A stretch of DNA of 64,000 nucleotides, from NCBI GenBank assembly GCA_963169105.1, contig OY720643.1:86411696-86475695 (forward strand), written 5' to 3'. Below the pieces are notes generated by a model. The model did not search any database, was not told where the DNA came from, and saw only the letters and a program-made list of their open reading frames with translations. This document shows positions 37,453 to 49,776 of this stretch, piece after piece (the stretch's first letter is position 1; every line of letters starts with the position of its first letter). The translations under genes were made by a program, and so were the position numbers. The DNA comes from Ceriagrion tenellum. Lineage: Eukaryota; Arthropoda; Insecta; Odonata; Coenagrionidae.

Positions 37453-37827
37453 AGCGCCCCCGTCCCGGATTCCGCTTCACTCCGATGATGAGCGTCCTGG
37501 TGGGCGTGGTGTCGGCTCTCTTCATCGTGGCGGTCGTCGTGAGCGTGGTGCTTCGCTTCCAGTGCAGCGGCCGCGGGGGCAGGGACGGAGGCTCCGGCGA
37601 CGGCGGGGACGAGGAGGGCGGCGAGGCGGAGGACGGCAAACGGTCGAGGCGCATCGGGGGCGGCCGTAGGCGGAAGAAGAGCCCCGGGGGCGGAGGGGGC
37701 GACAAGGTGACCACGACGGGCGCGACCACCACGCCCCTCGGCAAGACGGATGGTGGTTGTGGAGTCGGGGACGGCGCGAACACCGACAGCGACGAGAAGA
37801 ACCCGGACATCATACCTCAGGCCAACG
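37453..37827 (+). CDS. Sidestep-family receptor, transmembrane and cytoplasmic exon (partial gene)
   Basis: The acceptor tacgcag precedes 37453 and the donor GTCAGT follows 37827. Two leading bases complete a codon begun in the FN3 exon (G|AG, Glu), so the phase-1 junction matches. The 124 whole codons encode a short juxtamembrane stretch (RPRPGFRFTP), a transmembrane helix at about residues 11-33 (starting MMSVLVGVVSALFIV), then a Cys- and Arg-bearing boundary and a low-complexity Gly/Asp/Lys-rich cytoplasmic tail. The tail ends DEKNPDIIPQAN; the NPDIIPQ block is a recognisable feature of Side-family tails as I recall them. The tail is very GC-rich, with runs of GGN codons, which explains the long open frames on the opposite strand here. 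The exon ends in phase 1, so at least one more exon must follow. Confidence 0.88.
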
Positions 37828-40800
37828 GTCAGTTCATTTCTATCTTGGTTTTGACACATAATGCTGGGTTCAAATTTGGTATCTTTTAATGATGAAATAT
37901 AAAACAGTTAAACTACTGTCTGGACCAGTGGTTCCCAAAGTGGGTGCTACCGCCCCCTGGAGGGCGGTGCTTTCATCTTAGAGGGCTGCTAGGGTGTGCT
38001 CGAAGCTGGGCCCATACCAAATATAATGTCGGGGGATGAGTTAACCATCTCTCTGTGGGGTTTAAAATGAACAATTGTTTGATCGAAATTGTTTTAGATT
38101 TATTTCTGTAAACATCTTACGTGGTTCATGTAGTCCATGACTTTGCTTATGGTTGGGGGCGTTGGGGAATGGTTTGTGGAAGAAGGGGGCCGCTCGAAAA
38201 AGTTTGGATTACACTGGACTAGACTATAAGTACTCTAATTACCTTTTATATTGCACTAGATCAAAGTATTCCTTTTTCGTAAAATGTATTGGGACGTATA
38301 TTTTATTTTATTTTGAAATTACCATCATAAACACAATAAATTACTAATCATTACTAACATTATAAAACAAACCCCGTCCAATACCCATCCTCCTAAACTC
38401 CTTTTCTCATCTATACCGCTTTCAAGAATTCTGAAGTAATTACCCAAGCATGCACCTTATCTAAGGCTTATAAAGCTACTTTTTTATATTTTTTAACCTT
38501 AAAATGGTATCCTTTCCCCCCAATTGGTTACAAAAAGATATGAGAGTGGATATAGGAACTGAGAGTTTTAAATAGTAGCGAATTAGACTTTATTTAAGCT
38601 GTCCAATTATGATTCCCCGGCGTAAAAGACTATTGCATTAATATTGTAAGTGAATGGATAAATTATTTATGCCACTTCAATTTATGTGGGTTAACTAAGT
38701 AATATTTTCATTTACAGTGTTATGTAATGTCTGTTAAATCATGCCGAAGACAGATGAGTCTAATGAATGAAGTTTGAAGCAATTTTCCCTCCCAATCTTA
38801 ATACGATGGGCCTAATAAGGTACCCGATTATTGCATTATGCTGCATACGCAATATCCTTTTCTTGAATAGTACTGTAATGATAACAAGAACTTTATTCCG
38901 ATTCTCTCATATTTTTTCGGTATTAATCCGATGTTTTCTGACGGTATTATAGAGTGAAATTATATCAATGACATTTTAGGCATTTCAACAGCGCACTATG
39001 AAGCATGTGGCTCTCTCAATCAAGCAAAATATTTATAACCATGGCTAGTGTCAACAATTGAATGCTACGAATGCAAATAATTTACTCTAGAATTAAAATT
39101 CCATTTATTTTTATAAGATTTTTTTCCGAACATAGTTTCAGATGTCCGCCAGAGAAAGAAAATTGTTTCGTATACACTGCAAGTCTCTCTGGGCTAGTGC
39201 TTGACTTCCTCTCCACGCGAGAAATTCCGCTAACCAAGTTATGTGAGGCATTAGATGTCCAATTTTGGAAGAGGCATAAAAAAGATATCACCCGTGGCGA
39301 CCAGTTCGTTTTCACGACGCGGTCCGACATATTGGAGGGTGTTTTACAGCCTTAGTTCACCAGAGGGCGGGTCTTAACCCGCAAAACCTGTAGAAGGATA
39401 TATCGTGCGGCCCTTGCTTTCTAGATCCTTCAAAAAGTCCCGATTCTCCACGGACGAAGGCATGCCCACCATTCCGCGGGCATGAAGATCAATAATGAAA
39501 GTTCGGAGACTTTTGTTCTTTTTATTTTTCGTTCGAATCTTTCTCCTGCCATCTCGTGGATCCGTAGTCCTTCGTCGTCCTTACTCCCTTATCCCTCGAC
39601 TTTTCGGTTTCTTGCGTTCGAGTATGGATCTTCCTTGAACGGAAAGTACGTGAGCCTACATACATGGTCTGCCTTGCTAAAGGATTTATACTTATGCTCC
39701 CTGAGCTTCTAGGGCAAAAGTTATACGTCTTGACTGGAGAACGTACGGGAATTTTCATTTCCAACTTTCTTGGAAGAATCGGATGTCGAAATTTCGCTAG
39801 AATTTCCGAGCATTGTTAAAAGATACTGAGATGAGTATGTATTGAACTTTAGGTATATAATTTATATTTATTGGCTTCATCTGACTGTCATCCGAGGCAT
39901 TTGGAATAATAATTTTATTTATATTTTTTTTAAACATTTGATCATTGTCGAGGAAATATTTTGTATTAAAAGGCCAAAATTGTTGAAAATGTGAGGTCTT
40001 ACCCCACCAATTTAATTCTGTACATTAATAGCAAGATAAATAAAATAAATTGTTTTATAATAGAATAAGTGCCGATTAAGAGTTATCATTTGAAATACAA
40101 CTTTACAATCGTTGTGTACTCTGAAATCTTTTGATTTTGAGCGCATTATTTTACCCATCAACCAACTCAATGCCGAGATCCACCTGAAAACTCCATTTTC
40201 TTTGTTTCACCTTGTGACATGCCACCGCCACACGTCTAACACTTAAAGAAACGATAAGAAACTATGAAAACTTCTATTCTAACATCCCCTCCTGACAAGC
40301 TGGCTTATGATTCTGCGCTGGAAGGAACAAGGCTAAAAAGTTTTGATGAAGAAATGGAAACTTAGCGAAAGTAAAAAATTGATTTGAGCAAAAAAATATA
40401 AAAAGGGTACAGAACAAAAAATGTTGAAAAAGAAAACAGAATTACTAATAAAGGAATGAAAACAACAAAAAAGTTATTTCTGGTGAAGAAGAGAAGCTTG
40501 GCGAAGATTCACCTTGTATTGACTGTCGCTTCAATTCAAAAGACAAGCAGGTTGGATACAGTGCACAGTACAAGGTGGTCACATAATAAGCGATAATTAC
40601 AATAAAATAAAATTTTAATCAAAATTAATAATTTTAAGCACCAGTACTTTCAAATGTGTATATATATGTTAAATATGACTGTATTAAAATGTGTACTCGG
40701 ATCAACCCAATAGGTGTGGTAAAATCGGATGATTTGACTTGATTGAAAACTAAATTATATTGAAAAACATATATAAATTCCCCTTATTTATCAAAGGCAA

Positions 40801-41997
40801 CATTATGACAAAAACTTTATGATTATTTTTAGCAATATTATCACAAAAAATTATGTAAAGATTACCTGCGTTGACTTTTTTTCACCCACGTTCCATTTAT
40901 CATTATAGATATGATCTGCTACATCAATCATTCGTTTCAACTGACTAATGCCTTGTTACACTTGAAGTGAATCCTGTACATTTTATCGTGGGAATACCAA
41001 AACTTTCTTATTTTCTTTGAATAATCAAAACCTTTCCAGTACATTAGTCCCACAAATTCTGGTGAAAGCCCAGAAAAAAATAACTTTCCAAATCGCCAAT
41101 ACGTAGATTGCCTTCGCAGATTGGGTGCGGCCCGCGAGCCGCGATCCAAGGCAACATGCATTGGAAATGAAGCATTGAGCATTTAGGTATTTGTGCGGGG
41201 TGAGCCAACGCTGCTTCAGAGATTTCCACGACACGCCTCGCTGAATATTTCCTCTTTAATGGTCCCGAAAGGGAACTCGCTCTTGTTCCTGGGGATTTTC
41301 CGGCATCTTAGCAAATTGGATCCCCACGGGCACTGAATGATTCCGATTTCCTAATTTCTCTCACTGTCTCTCTCTCTCTGTTTCTCCTTCTCACTTTCTA
41401 CTTCTCTCACGAGTTTCGCCCTTGCGAAAGAAACAATTTGGAATCTTTTTTCCGGTGTTTTATTATGCAAAATGTCGCCACCCCTTTGCTAAGTGAACGC
41501 TTCACTGGCTACATTCGGAATGATAAGACCGTTCATATATTGGTTGGTGAACAAGAAGTGTGTTCGTGCTTGTGAAGTGTGTTCTAATAATTTATGTACA
41601 TAGTTGGTTCCATCTTTTTAACATAGTGGCATCAGTACGGGCCAATCAGAAGGTAGAACAAGGGATTGGTGATATTATTTACGATTCCCCAAAATGTTGG
41701 ATGAATAGTTTTTTCAAAAGTTTTCGGGTAAGAACTGGAAGAATTACATTTTAAAATGCAGTCTTAACTATGTTTTAGATGGAATTGTTATGTTTCATCT
41801 CAGTTATTGATAGTCTTGGAATGCAAGTTTGTATTTCTCACACTAGAGATATGTTCCGCTCTCTCGCAAGATGTATCACAAATTCGTATTCCAACTGGGA
41901 GTATACTTTTTTTTGGGTATTTATTTTGTATGTATTGTACCAAAGTACCAAAGATCATTTGTGGAGGACAAGAAATTCTTTCCCGTTGAATATAATG

Positions 41998-42085
41998 TAT
42001 TATACAAAATTCCTCTGAGGAAAATTAATTCGCCGTGAACGGTACTCAAACCCAGATGCATTGATATCTCGGCCATCCTCTCAAA
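41998..42085 (-). repeat. tRNA-derived SINE-like copy
   Basis: The - strand holds an A box-like GATGGCCGAGATATC near 42078-42064 and a B box-like GGGTTTGAGTACC at 42053-42041, followed by CGGCGAATTAATTTTCCTC. No cloverleaf can be completed. Confidence 0.5.
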
Positions 42086-43624
42086 AAAAACCCGTCATCA
42101 TTGGAAATACAAAATTAAAAAACATAAGTTTACTTAATTTTACATAACATGCATTTAGGAGGGAAATTTGATTATTAAAAATATAGCCGAATAATTTTAA
42201 ATACTAAATACTATCATGAGATGTTTCCAAAATATATACATACCGAGGTGGAAAAAGCGTAAGAATTACCACACTGTTGGCAAAAAGCGTACTGCAGTAT
42301 ACCACCCACACATGAAGGAGCTGTGTAAAACCATCTAAAAACCTGCTAATGGGTGAGCTAATGTTTTGCTACATAAAGGATTGACAAACTTTCACCGATA
42401 GAAATAAGCACTTGGTTGAATGGGGTTGAGATGTTTTATCGTAAGAATGAGATGATGAAGAATATGGTGTTAATGGTTAGTTATTTTTGCAAAAATAAAA
42501 AAACCTGTGGAATTTACAACTACAGCAACCCATACTTTATCATCAACAATTTTTTTTCATTTATAATGTCATTTGTATTAGACAATTTATTTGATCTTAA
42601 ATCGTATTCTGTCTCGGCTGTATCAGCAAAACCGTCACTTTTCCCCGGATAAGACTAGCTAAAAATTTTCCTCAACATAATTTGAATGGTGAATCAGGTA
42701 ATGGACACCTGGAAAAAGCTCTTGGTTTACAAATAAACTACCTCTAGCTTTAGGGCTATCTTCAATTTTGGGAGATTCCCGTCCTTGTCTTTGCATAAAC
42801 CAGGTGCCTGTTGACGTTTTATCACACGGCTGGCAGATAGGTATTCTAGCAGCTACCTTCTGGTATTTTTCAGGGATGGAATGAAAAAGGTATGTGGCAT
42901 GTCATAACTTCTTCAGACGATCTAAGTGAATAGACACTAATTGGAGTCTCATTTTTTTACTGGAAAACTCTCCTTGGACCCATTGTCCTCACTCATTTTT
43001 ACCATTTCCTGTAATTAAAAAAATTCATTAAGCTATTGTATTTTGACGTAATTGCCTAGCCTTCTCCTGCAATCCATCTCATAATTTCAAGTGTAACTCG
43101 AAAATCCTCCCAGGGATTCCATTGCTATGTTGTAATGGGAATATTTTGACATCTCTATGAAAAACGTCTTCGGAGAAACAAGTATCCCATATTTTATTAC
43201 ACTGCACCCGACACATTCATTTGATCTGTTTAGATAAAGTAACCGATTGTGTATGAATGGCTGGGCTGATAATTTGTCAGTTTAAATATGATGCGTAGTG
43301 ATTGTGTCCCAACGATTCCGTGTAAAGTTTCTTCTGCTTAAGTATTAAATGTCCCTTCATACGCAGTACTTTTTTCGTCACGGAGAAAGTGTTCTCTCAT
43401 TAATTTATGCCAAGATTTTGTTTTAATGGAAAAAATTGAAAATTAGCCTTTAATTTTTAGAGACAGTGACCGAGAATTGAGGTATTTGCTTAACAGTATA
43501 AGTACTGGTAACACGGCGTCAGCGTTTGCCAATTGCTGACGATTATCACCCTCGGATTTGATAAGGTACGTATCTCCTGACGGGCAAAGTTCAATTTTTG
43601 AATTTCTCCCCTTAATAGTACACT

Positions 43625-43745
43625 AGTAATGATTAAGACTCACCCAGAAATGAACTAGTTGCGGAGATTCGAACCCGGACAAGAGAAAAAAAAGCAGTAC
43701 CCTATTTCAAAACGCCATGTTAATCCCCTATTGTGATTCGAAATG
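43625..43745 (-). repeat. tRNA-derived SINE-like copy
   Basis: The - strand holds a B box GGGTTCGAATCTCCGC at 43676-43661, followed by AACTAGTTCATTTCTGGGTG. Upstream, an A box-like GATTAACATGGCG is only a weak match. Confidence 0.45.
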
Positions 43746-46619
43746 AGATGGCAGAAAAAAGAGATAAACTTTTGTCTACATTCACGATTCCTGAAACTTA
43801 TGAGAGTAAAGTCATTTACTTGTGAAGCAAATCTATATGTGAAAGTGGTTCAACACCCCATTCTCATGCCCTTGTTTGGTGTACGCTCGCACGCGAAATT
43901 GGTTATGGGATTTCATATTTTGACCTTGCAACATTTTAAAGGAAATATTTACAGAAAGAGTCCCGTACCACAATGGCTTTAATATTGGTTCCCCTTGTAG
44001 ATCACCCTACCTGTATCTAAAGGAAGTTTACACTTAATATTTTATTAATATTTTATATGAACCTTGCCGACAGACATCTCCAGGTAGCACTAAAAATTAG
44101 AGCAAAAGAACATAATAGCAATACGTGAATCGACTCATATCATTTAACTTTAAGTATTATTAAGTATTAATTTGTGTTTTAACGTCTACTCAACAAATAT
44201 CGTAGAGATAAAGAAATAACTTATCTAATAGCCGTTTCCAAATTCAATATTCCCATTGAGGAAAGAATATCTGGCAGTGCTTGTCTGTTGTGTTCTTAAG
44301 TGAATTTATTAAGTAGAACAAATCGAAATCAAACAATTTTAATGACTTAAAAATCAAGTCATAATGAAGAAATTCTCTTTGTGAGTGTAAGCAAGATACA
44401 AGTTTTATGTGTTTTTGGCTGTGCCGTAATATTATTAAACGTTTATCTTAAAATTATAAATATTTTTCGGCCATTTGAATTCATTTTTAAATACGTGCAT
44501 TTTAGGAAATTGATGTCTTGGTAAATAATATAGCGATGCTTTGTTTGATCCTCCGAATGCTTTAAGTATGGCATTTTGGTTAACTTATTATGATCTTGTG
44601 GAGTAATGATGATGATTTAAACATATAATATAAATATTGACAAACTTGTTATTAATTATATTTCTACATAATCATCGGTGTTAATTAATATGGAAAAAGT
44701 ATTTAATTTGAAAAATATATTTCTTATCCTCGCAAATGTGCACCTGGCATTATAATTGTAAATTTAAGAGTGTTGTGGAAAAAATCTTACATAGGCACAT
44801 ACTTCATAATATGTCACTTTAAAATAAAAACTGTCAAAATTTAATACAAAAAATAATTTTATAATAGCTTCAAGATACACTCCACCATAGTGCTCAAAAA
44901 AAATTATCGTATTGATATAGATTTTAATGTTCAGTATAATATTGTGTTCTAATAACCAACGTGGATTAGGTGGTTTTACATGAATTTGAATACAACTTTG
45001 ATAAATTTATGCTGATTGAGTACAATTGACTATGTGACTATTTCGTGTTTTTCGAAAAATATGACCCTGAGCTGCACTGTTTTGAGTTGTTAAAAGTTAT
45101 ATTTTTGTATATTGTTGTTATTACATGTCCCCTCGACAGATCCTTATGCGTAACGGAACCGAAAAGTATGAAGAGTTTGTAAAATAAATGAAAATAAGTT
45201 ACATGTTACAGTATATAGCAATTTTGTCTAGAATACAATATGCAAGTCCAAAACTACAATTTTATAGAAATGTCGTCGAAAATTTTACCACTCTGTTCCT
45301 ATTTCACTTTCTTTCCAAATTCCCTATCATTCGCTCTCCCTCTCATATCCACCGAACCCAATTTCCCTGCAGTTCACTTTCCGCGATCCGCCGAGAGATG
45401 AAATTTCTATACAAGGGCGTGCAGTTCCACGTTCGCCGGAGGAGAAAGGCGGCGAGGTTGGTTTGAGGAGGAGAGTGCCAGGGATAGCGCCTACTCCGTG
45501 GAGTGTAGCAGTTATTGAAATAATTTCTCCGGTTGGGTCCGGAAATTCCGCTGGCTGCTGGTGAAAATGCCGGGCAAGGGAGAAGAGTTGGGAAGCTTTT
45601 AAAGGGTTGCCAAAAATCTAATCGGCTGCCATGTGCGGAATTGCGATATTTCTTACTTGCCAGTCATTATTTGCGAATTTCAAATACACCTGACGATTCT
45701 TTGGGATAAATACTTCTATAAATGTCGATGCATATTGCCTTTCGTTGTCAAATTTGCACAAAGATGGGGTTTATGATGAATGATTAATTATATTTGGAAT
45801 GTAAACACCCTCAAAAAGACATTCTATAATCTACAGAATAAATAAATACCCACTTCATTCATTCTTATTAGATAACATAAAAATTAAAACATTCGAAATA
45901 ACTGTCACGTAGAGATATCAACGAATGAGTAAACGGGCCGAGGGTGGCATAAGATGGTATTATAGACGGAATGAGAGACGTAAGATTAGATGAAATTGCC
46001 ATAATTTACCTTTTGGATGAAAAAAGATGTGCATGTCGGTCAAGAGAGGTGTTGAGATGGAATAATCTGAAAAATGTTCGAGGGAAAATGTTCAAGCCTT
46101 GGAAGAAACTGGAAATAATTGGATGGTATTTTATTTTATATTATGGTGTAGTATTTCACGCTGATACATAGAAATTACTAACGTCTTGCTACAGGAAATT
46201 TCTAGATATGAACTCTCAATATCTAGTGATTTTTCGCTCTGCAAATACGATGAATAGTATAATGGGACATATGTCGGAGGACATACGTGCGGGAAAGCCA
46301 CTGTAATTGTAGTACATCGTGTGGTATGTACACGTACTATACTATGTAACGCATTGACTTGAGTAAGAGTATGGAGTTGACCGAGAAAGCCATAGGTAAA
46401 TATTATTAAAGACACTCATATATAGCATACATAATATTCATACATATTTCTACATACCTAATACTTCCTAACATACGTGATTTTCCAAACAAAGAGGAAT
46501 ATTATATATGTTAACCTTTATGTAACTGAGTTTGTTCGTAGCTGTAAGCCTTACTGGCCAGGTTTTTATAAATGTCCACTCAATGTGCCAAACGAAGACG
46601 CTCGGTACTCGGTGGGGGT

Positions 46620-47030
46620 ACAACTTTTTTGCCGAAAGACACACTCGGAAGATAAAGGTTAAGAGGTAGAGTGTAGGAGGAGGATGCTGAAAATAAGTTA
46701 AATTGGATAAGTTATAACTTTTTGAACTATAACTAATGAACTTTTCAGAAGAGTAGAAGAGGTAAGGAATATGTGATACACTATCCAGAAAATAAGAGTT
46801 AGATGGTTTCGATACACATTGAGAGACAATGGGTTTGTGAAGAACGTAGATAAAGGAAATATAGAGAGAAAAGTTCCCATGGGAAGGTACTTGAATAAAT
46901 ATGAAGACCCAGCAAAGAAGAAGGTAAATAAGAAGAGTTCTCACAGTGAAAGGGAACTTGTATTAGATAAAAAAGGAGGAAGGGGTGCAGTTAACGACCA
47001 ATTGGGATTGAACGACCTTTGTTAGAATAA
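46620..47030 (+). pseudogene. LINE 3'-end relic, copy A of a close pair
   Basis: A degraded EMWCWRRMLKIS equivalent is seen near 46660. Then RDNGFVKNVDKGNIERKVPM at about 46820-46880 and a C-terminus resembling LALDREGWRAAVN (here LVLDKKGGRGAVN) continue to a stop at 47025. It is the same family as 47160-47500 and 62275-62890. Confidence 0.65.
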
Positions 47031-47159
47031 TTTTAAGATCGTTGTTACAGCAGTAAATGGATGTGGCAAGATCAAAAGAGTTTTACCAGGAGAGATCTAT
47101 GTGGAAATACAAAAAATATAAGACAACATTTAGTATCTTACTCTGAAATTCAAAAAAAA

Positions 47160-47500
47160 CTAAAGGCCTTCAACACCTGGTGCTGGGGGAGAATTCTGAC
47201 GATAAATTGAATCGACAAAATAAAAAATGATGAAGTGTACATACAGAAGAGTAGAAGAGGAGAGGGCTATATGGAACACCATAGAAATAAAAAGAAAAAG
47301 ATGGATTGGAGAGGCATTGGGTTTGTGAAGGTCATAAATGAAGGCAAAATAGAGGAATAAGTCCCCACAGGAAGACCCGGGAATGAGTTCATAGACCAAT
47401 AAAGAAGGAATGTACGTAGGAAGAAATACTGGGAGGCAAGGGAACTAGCGTTAGATAGGGAAGGGTGGAGGGCTGCAGTCAGCAAATCTTAGGATTGAAC
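47160..47500 (+). pseudogene. LINE 3'-end relic, copy B of a close pair
   Basis: It reads RIKNDEVYIQKSRRGEGYME, then GFVKVINEGKIEE, a stop, VPTGRPGNEFIDQ and ARELALDREGWRAAV. The C-terminal part is better preserved than in copy A. Both copies lie head to tail within 0.9 kb, either from independent insertions of 5'-truncated elements or from a local duplication. Confidence 0.68.
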
Positions 47501-48166
47501 AAATAACAATTCCTAGCCGGATAAAAATACTGTGATGGGTGTGTACGAATGTGTCGTGTCACACTTGCGCAATAGAGTAAATTTAGCTTATCTACGGAAT
47601 GATGGAAATTCTTCCTAATGGCTTCGTGATGACAATGCAGTCGCCAGATCGACCGCAGTGCATTATTTGAATTCCGAAATGGAGTGGACCAACTTGAGTG
47701 GCCAGGCTAGAAATGAATTAGGGGGGGGAGTCTTCAGAAGGTTTACCCAAGAGGTCGTTTGGCGGAGGCGGCCCCGGGGGCTTGAAGGAAGTCCATGGGG
47801 GGGAGCACGGAGAAGTCTGTGAGGGCAATCGAGCAGAGGAAGCGAGCGGCTAATTCAAATACGGGGAATATATTCAAATATCCATCCCGGCGGATCAGGC
47901 ACATGGAAATTAGTCCGTCGCACGCTCCCTTCGTCTTCGGCGCCGAGCCAAGCCGGATGGAAGCGGCGGGGAGGCGGGAAATGGGGTGTTTACCGTTTCA
48001 TCGAGAGTGTTTGTGGATCAAAGGAGTGGCTATGGGGAGGCGGAGGCAACGGTCTCTCTCTATCTCTATCCATCTCGGAATTCACTCCAAATATTGTTTT
48101 CATCCGTGCCCATGAAGGGATGAGGAAATCCCCCTTCACTGTGAAGGTCAACCTTGTAGAACGCCC

Positions 48167-48535
48167 CTAGAGCGAGGAATGAACTTCGCAGCCGAGAGCT
48201 ACAATTGTCACCAATGGAGCTCTATTTATCTCCTCTGGAGCTAGAGGTATATCCACTGGAGCCACATTAATAATCTCTGGAGCAATTTCTATATCAACTG
48301 GAGCTATAGTTATCTCCTCTGGAGCGATAGGTTTGTTCACTGATAATATTGTTATCTCCTCTGGAGCTATTGGTATATTCACTGATGATACTGTCATCCC
48401 CTTTAGAGCAATTGGTATGTCCACTGGAGTGAAAGTTATTTCCTCTAGAGTATTATATTTCTCCTTCAAAAAAGCGGGGGCAGTGACGTTGGCTAGAGAC
48501 ATTATACTCCATGACGTTGACAAGTTACGCAGCAT
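48167..48535 (-). CDS. 122-codon frame made mostly of 7-residue repeats
   Basis: This frame starts MLRNLSTSWSIMSLANVTAP, then runs through imperfect heptads alternating between forms like PVDIPIA and PEEITIA, and ends INRAPLVTIVALGCEVHSSL before a stop. It coincides with the 12-unit 21-bp DNA repeat at 48214-48465; because every unit is exactly 21 bp the frame never shifts. A stop (TGA) lies 3 codons before the first Met, so if it is translated it starts there or is spliced in after it. It may be a low-complexity Pro/Ile/Glu-rich protein segment, or simply a tandem repeat whose length is a multiple of three. No homologue was recognised. Confidence 0.22.
   Translation of the reverse strand: MLRNLSTSWSIMSLANVTAPAFLKEKYNTLEEITFTPVDIPIALKGMTVSSVNIPIAPEEITILSVNKPIAPEEITIAPVDIEIAPEIINVAPVDIPLAPEEINRAPLVTIVALGCEVHSSL
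48214..48465. repeat. 21-bp tandem repeat, 12 units, with 42-bp higher-order pattern
   Basis: Units begin at 48214, 48235, 48256, 48277, 48298, 48319, 48340, 48361, 48382, 48403, 48424 and 48445, each starting with a variant of CTGGAGC. Spacing is exactly 21 bp throughout despite many substitutions. Part of the array alternates two unit types (for example GCTATAGTTATCTCCT versus GATAGGTTTGTTCA), giving a 42-bp period. No indel was seen. Confidence 0.9.
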
Positions 48536-48600
48536 TTTTGTTCAGTGCGAGAATAGACAATGACTTGAAATAAATCTGTTGTTATTTCCGATGCACTTAC

Positions 48601-48865
48601 TGCTTTCTCTGTGGAAAAAAATCATCATACAAGTTATGGGGAGATAGCTCCACTAGAGGCATGAGAACGAAGTTATCTAGGCATTGCAAGCACGTACGGA
48701 TCATGGCCATAGCTACCTGAGATCTATAGTTGTCTCCTCCTTGGAATGCGATTGCTGTATGAACCACGCTGTCCTTTCTTGACACATGCTGCAGTATTTT
48801 CGGCGAGTGCTCTGCCGTGGTAATTAGGTCACATCGGGCTACATCTTTTGCTTTTCTTATATTGA
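48601..48865 (-). CDS. Exon-like frame with strong splice sites, unknown gene
   Basis: On the - strand a good acceptor (ccacttttcttcag) precedes 48865 and a consensus donor GTAAGT follows 48601, giving a 265-bp exon (phase 1 in, phase 2 out). The frame reads NIRKAKDVARCDLITTAEHS, then KILQHVSRKDSVVHTAIAFQ, GGDNYRSQVAMAMIRTC and MPLVELSPHNLYDDFFPQ. The same frame stays open about 30 codons further upstream (including QLTFSGHQTTPTGPSCYHF), so an alternative upstream acceptor is possible. Without splicing the frame stops 2 codons past the donor. I do not recognise the family. Transposon origin is plausible because the surroundings are repeat-rich. The 21-bp repeat frame downstream on the same strand is in another phase and I could not join them cleanly. 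Confidence 0.33.
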
Positions 48866-49776
48866 CTGAAGAAAAGTGGTAACAGCTTGGACCGGTAGGT
48901 GTAGTTTGATGACCTGAGAACGTCAGTTGATTTCTTTATTTCTATCTATCAGAATATTTTTTCATGTAAAATCAACAGTCTTCAACGGAAACGTAATTGA
49001 GCGCCCCGTTACTATTTAATGCTCAATGGCAATTTATATCTCTAACTCAGAGAGTCGTTAAATTTTATGCCCTTATGAAAGTTAAAGAAAATATTTTTCA
49101 CTCATGTTTAACTTAGCTGCTGTTTTTTTCCGGTGGTATGACCGTCATATGAGTGAATATCCCCACTATAACCGAGTACTTAATGTTATAAAATGACTTT
49201 GTAAGGGCATAATTGTTTGTAACGTTTTTGTTGATTTTATTTCCAGAAGAAGGCCTCAATACATGAATAAATGGGATAAGAAAGATAATTTTAAAACGGA
49301 TGAAAAATGGAAGGAGAAAATACAATATTATCAAAACCTTCATATATAACCGAAGTTGGAAACCAGATACATACAAAAACCGATATATCTGCAAGGAAAT
49401 ACTAATAGAATGTTCAATAACTGATGTTCTAGAAAATTGATTTCTCTTTCTCATAAAAATTTGTAATAATATTTAGTTTCTTCTTTTTCTGACACATCGA
49501 GATTCTTTCTGTGCAGTCAATCAGTCCAGACGTTACCCACACGAATCCTGCGGATGCCAATCCCTGATATTTCATTCATGATTAGATATATCTTTGATGT
49601 TTTTGTTCCGTAGATCATTCATTCAAAGAATTATCCTATTCCGTGGGGGACGTCCCAAATTTTATCGCCCCTTCCCACACAAATCTATTCTGCGAGCGTT
49701 GTGCTCGACGTCCTCGGAATAGGTAGAATTTCCGTAAAGGTCAGATGATCTTTCCACTTGGCTGTGCGGACCGCAG

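Larger units (their letters stand above)
37828..46619. other. No gene recognised; possible Side intron
   Basis: If the Side transcript continues to a further exon, this is intron. It contains two SINE-like copies (42.0 and 43.7 kb) and CpG-richer patches at 39150-39790, 41030-41240 and 45350-45620. The 97-codon frame at 39062-39355 (with STREIPLTKLCEALDVQFW) was not recognised. Confidence 0.5.

Noticed and set aside
37398..37859. Long - strand and alternate + strand frames over the TM exon
   Set aside because: They are shadows of the GC-rich Side exon; the Side frame alone has a TM helix, matching splice phase and the NPDIIPQ motif.
46468..46944. 158-codon - strand frame
   Set aside because: It overlaps the LINE relic, which reads on the + strand.
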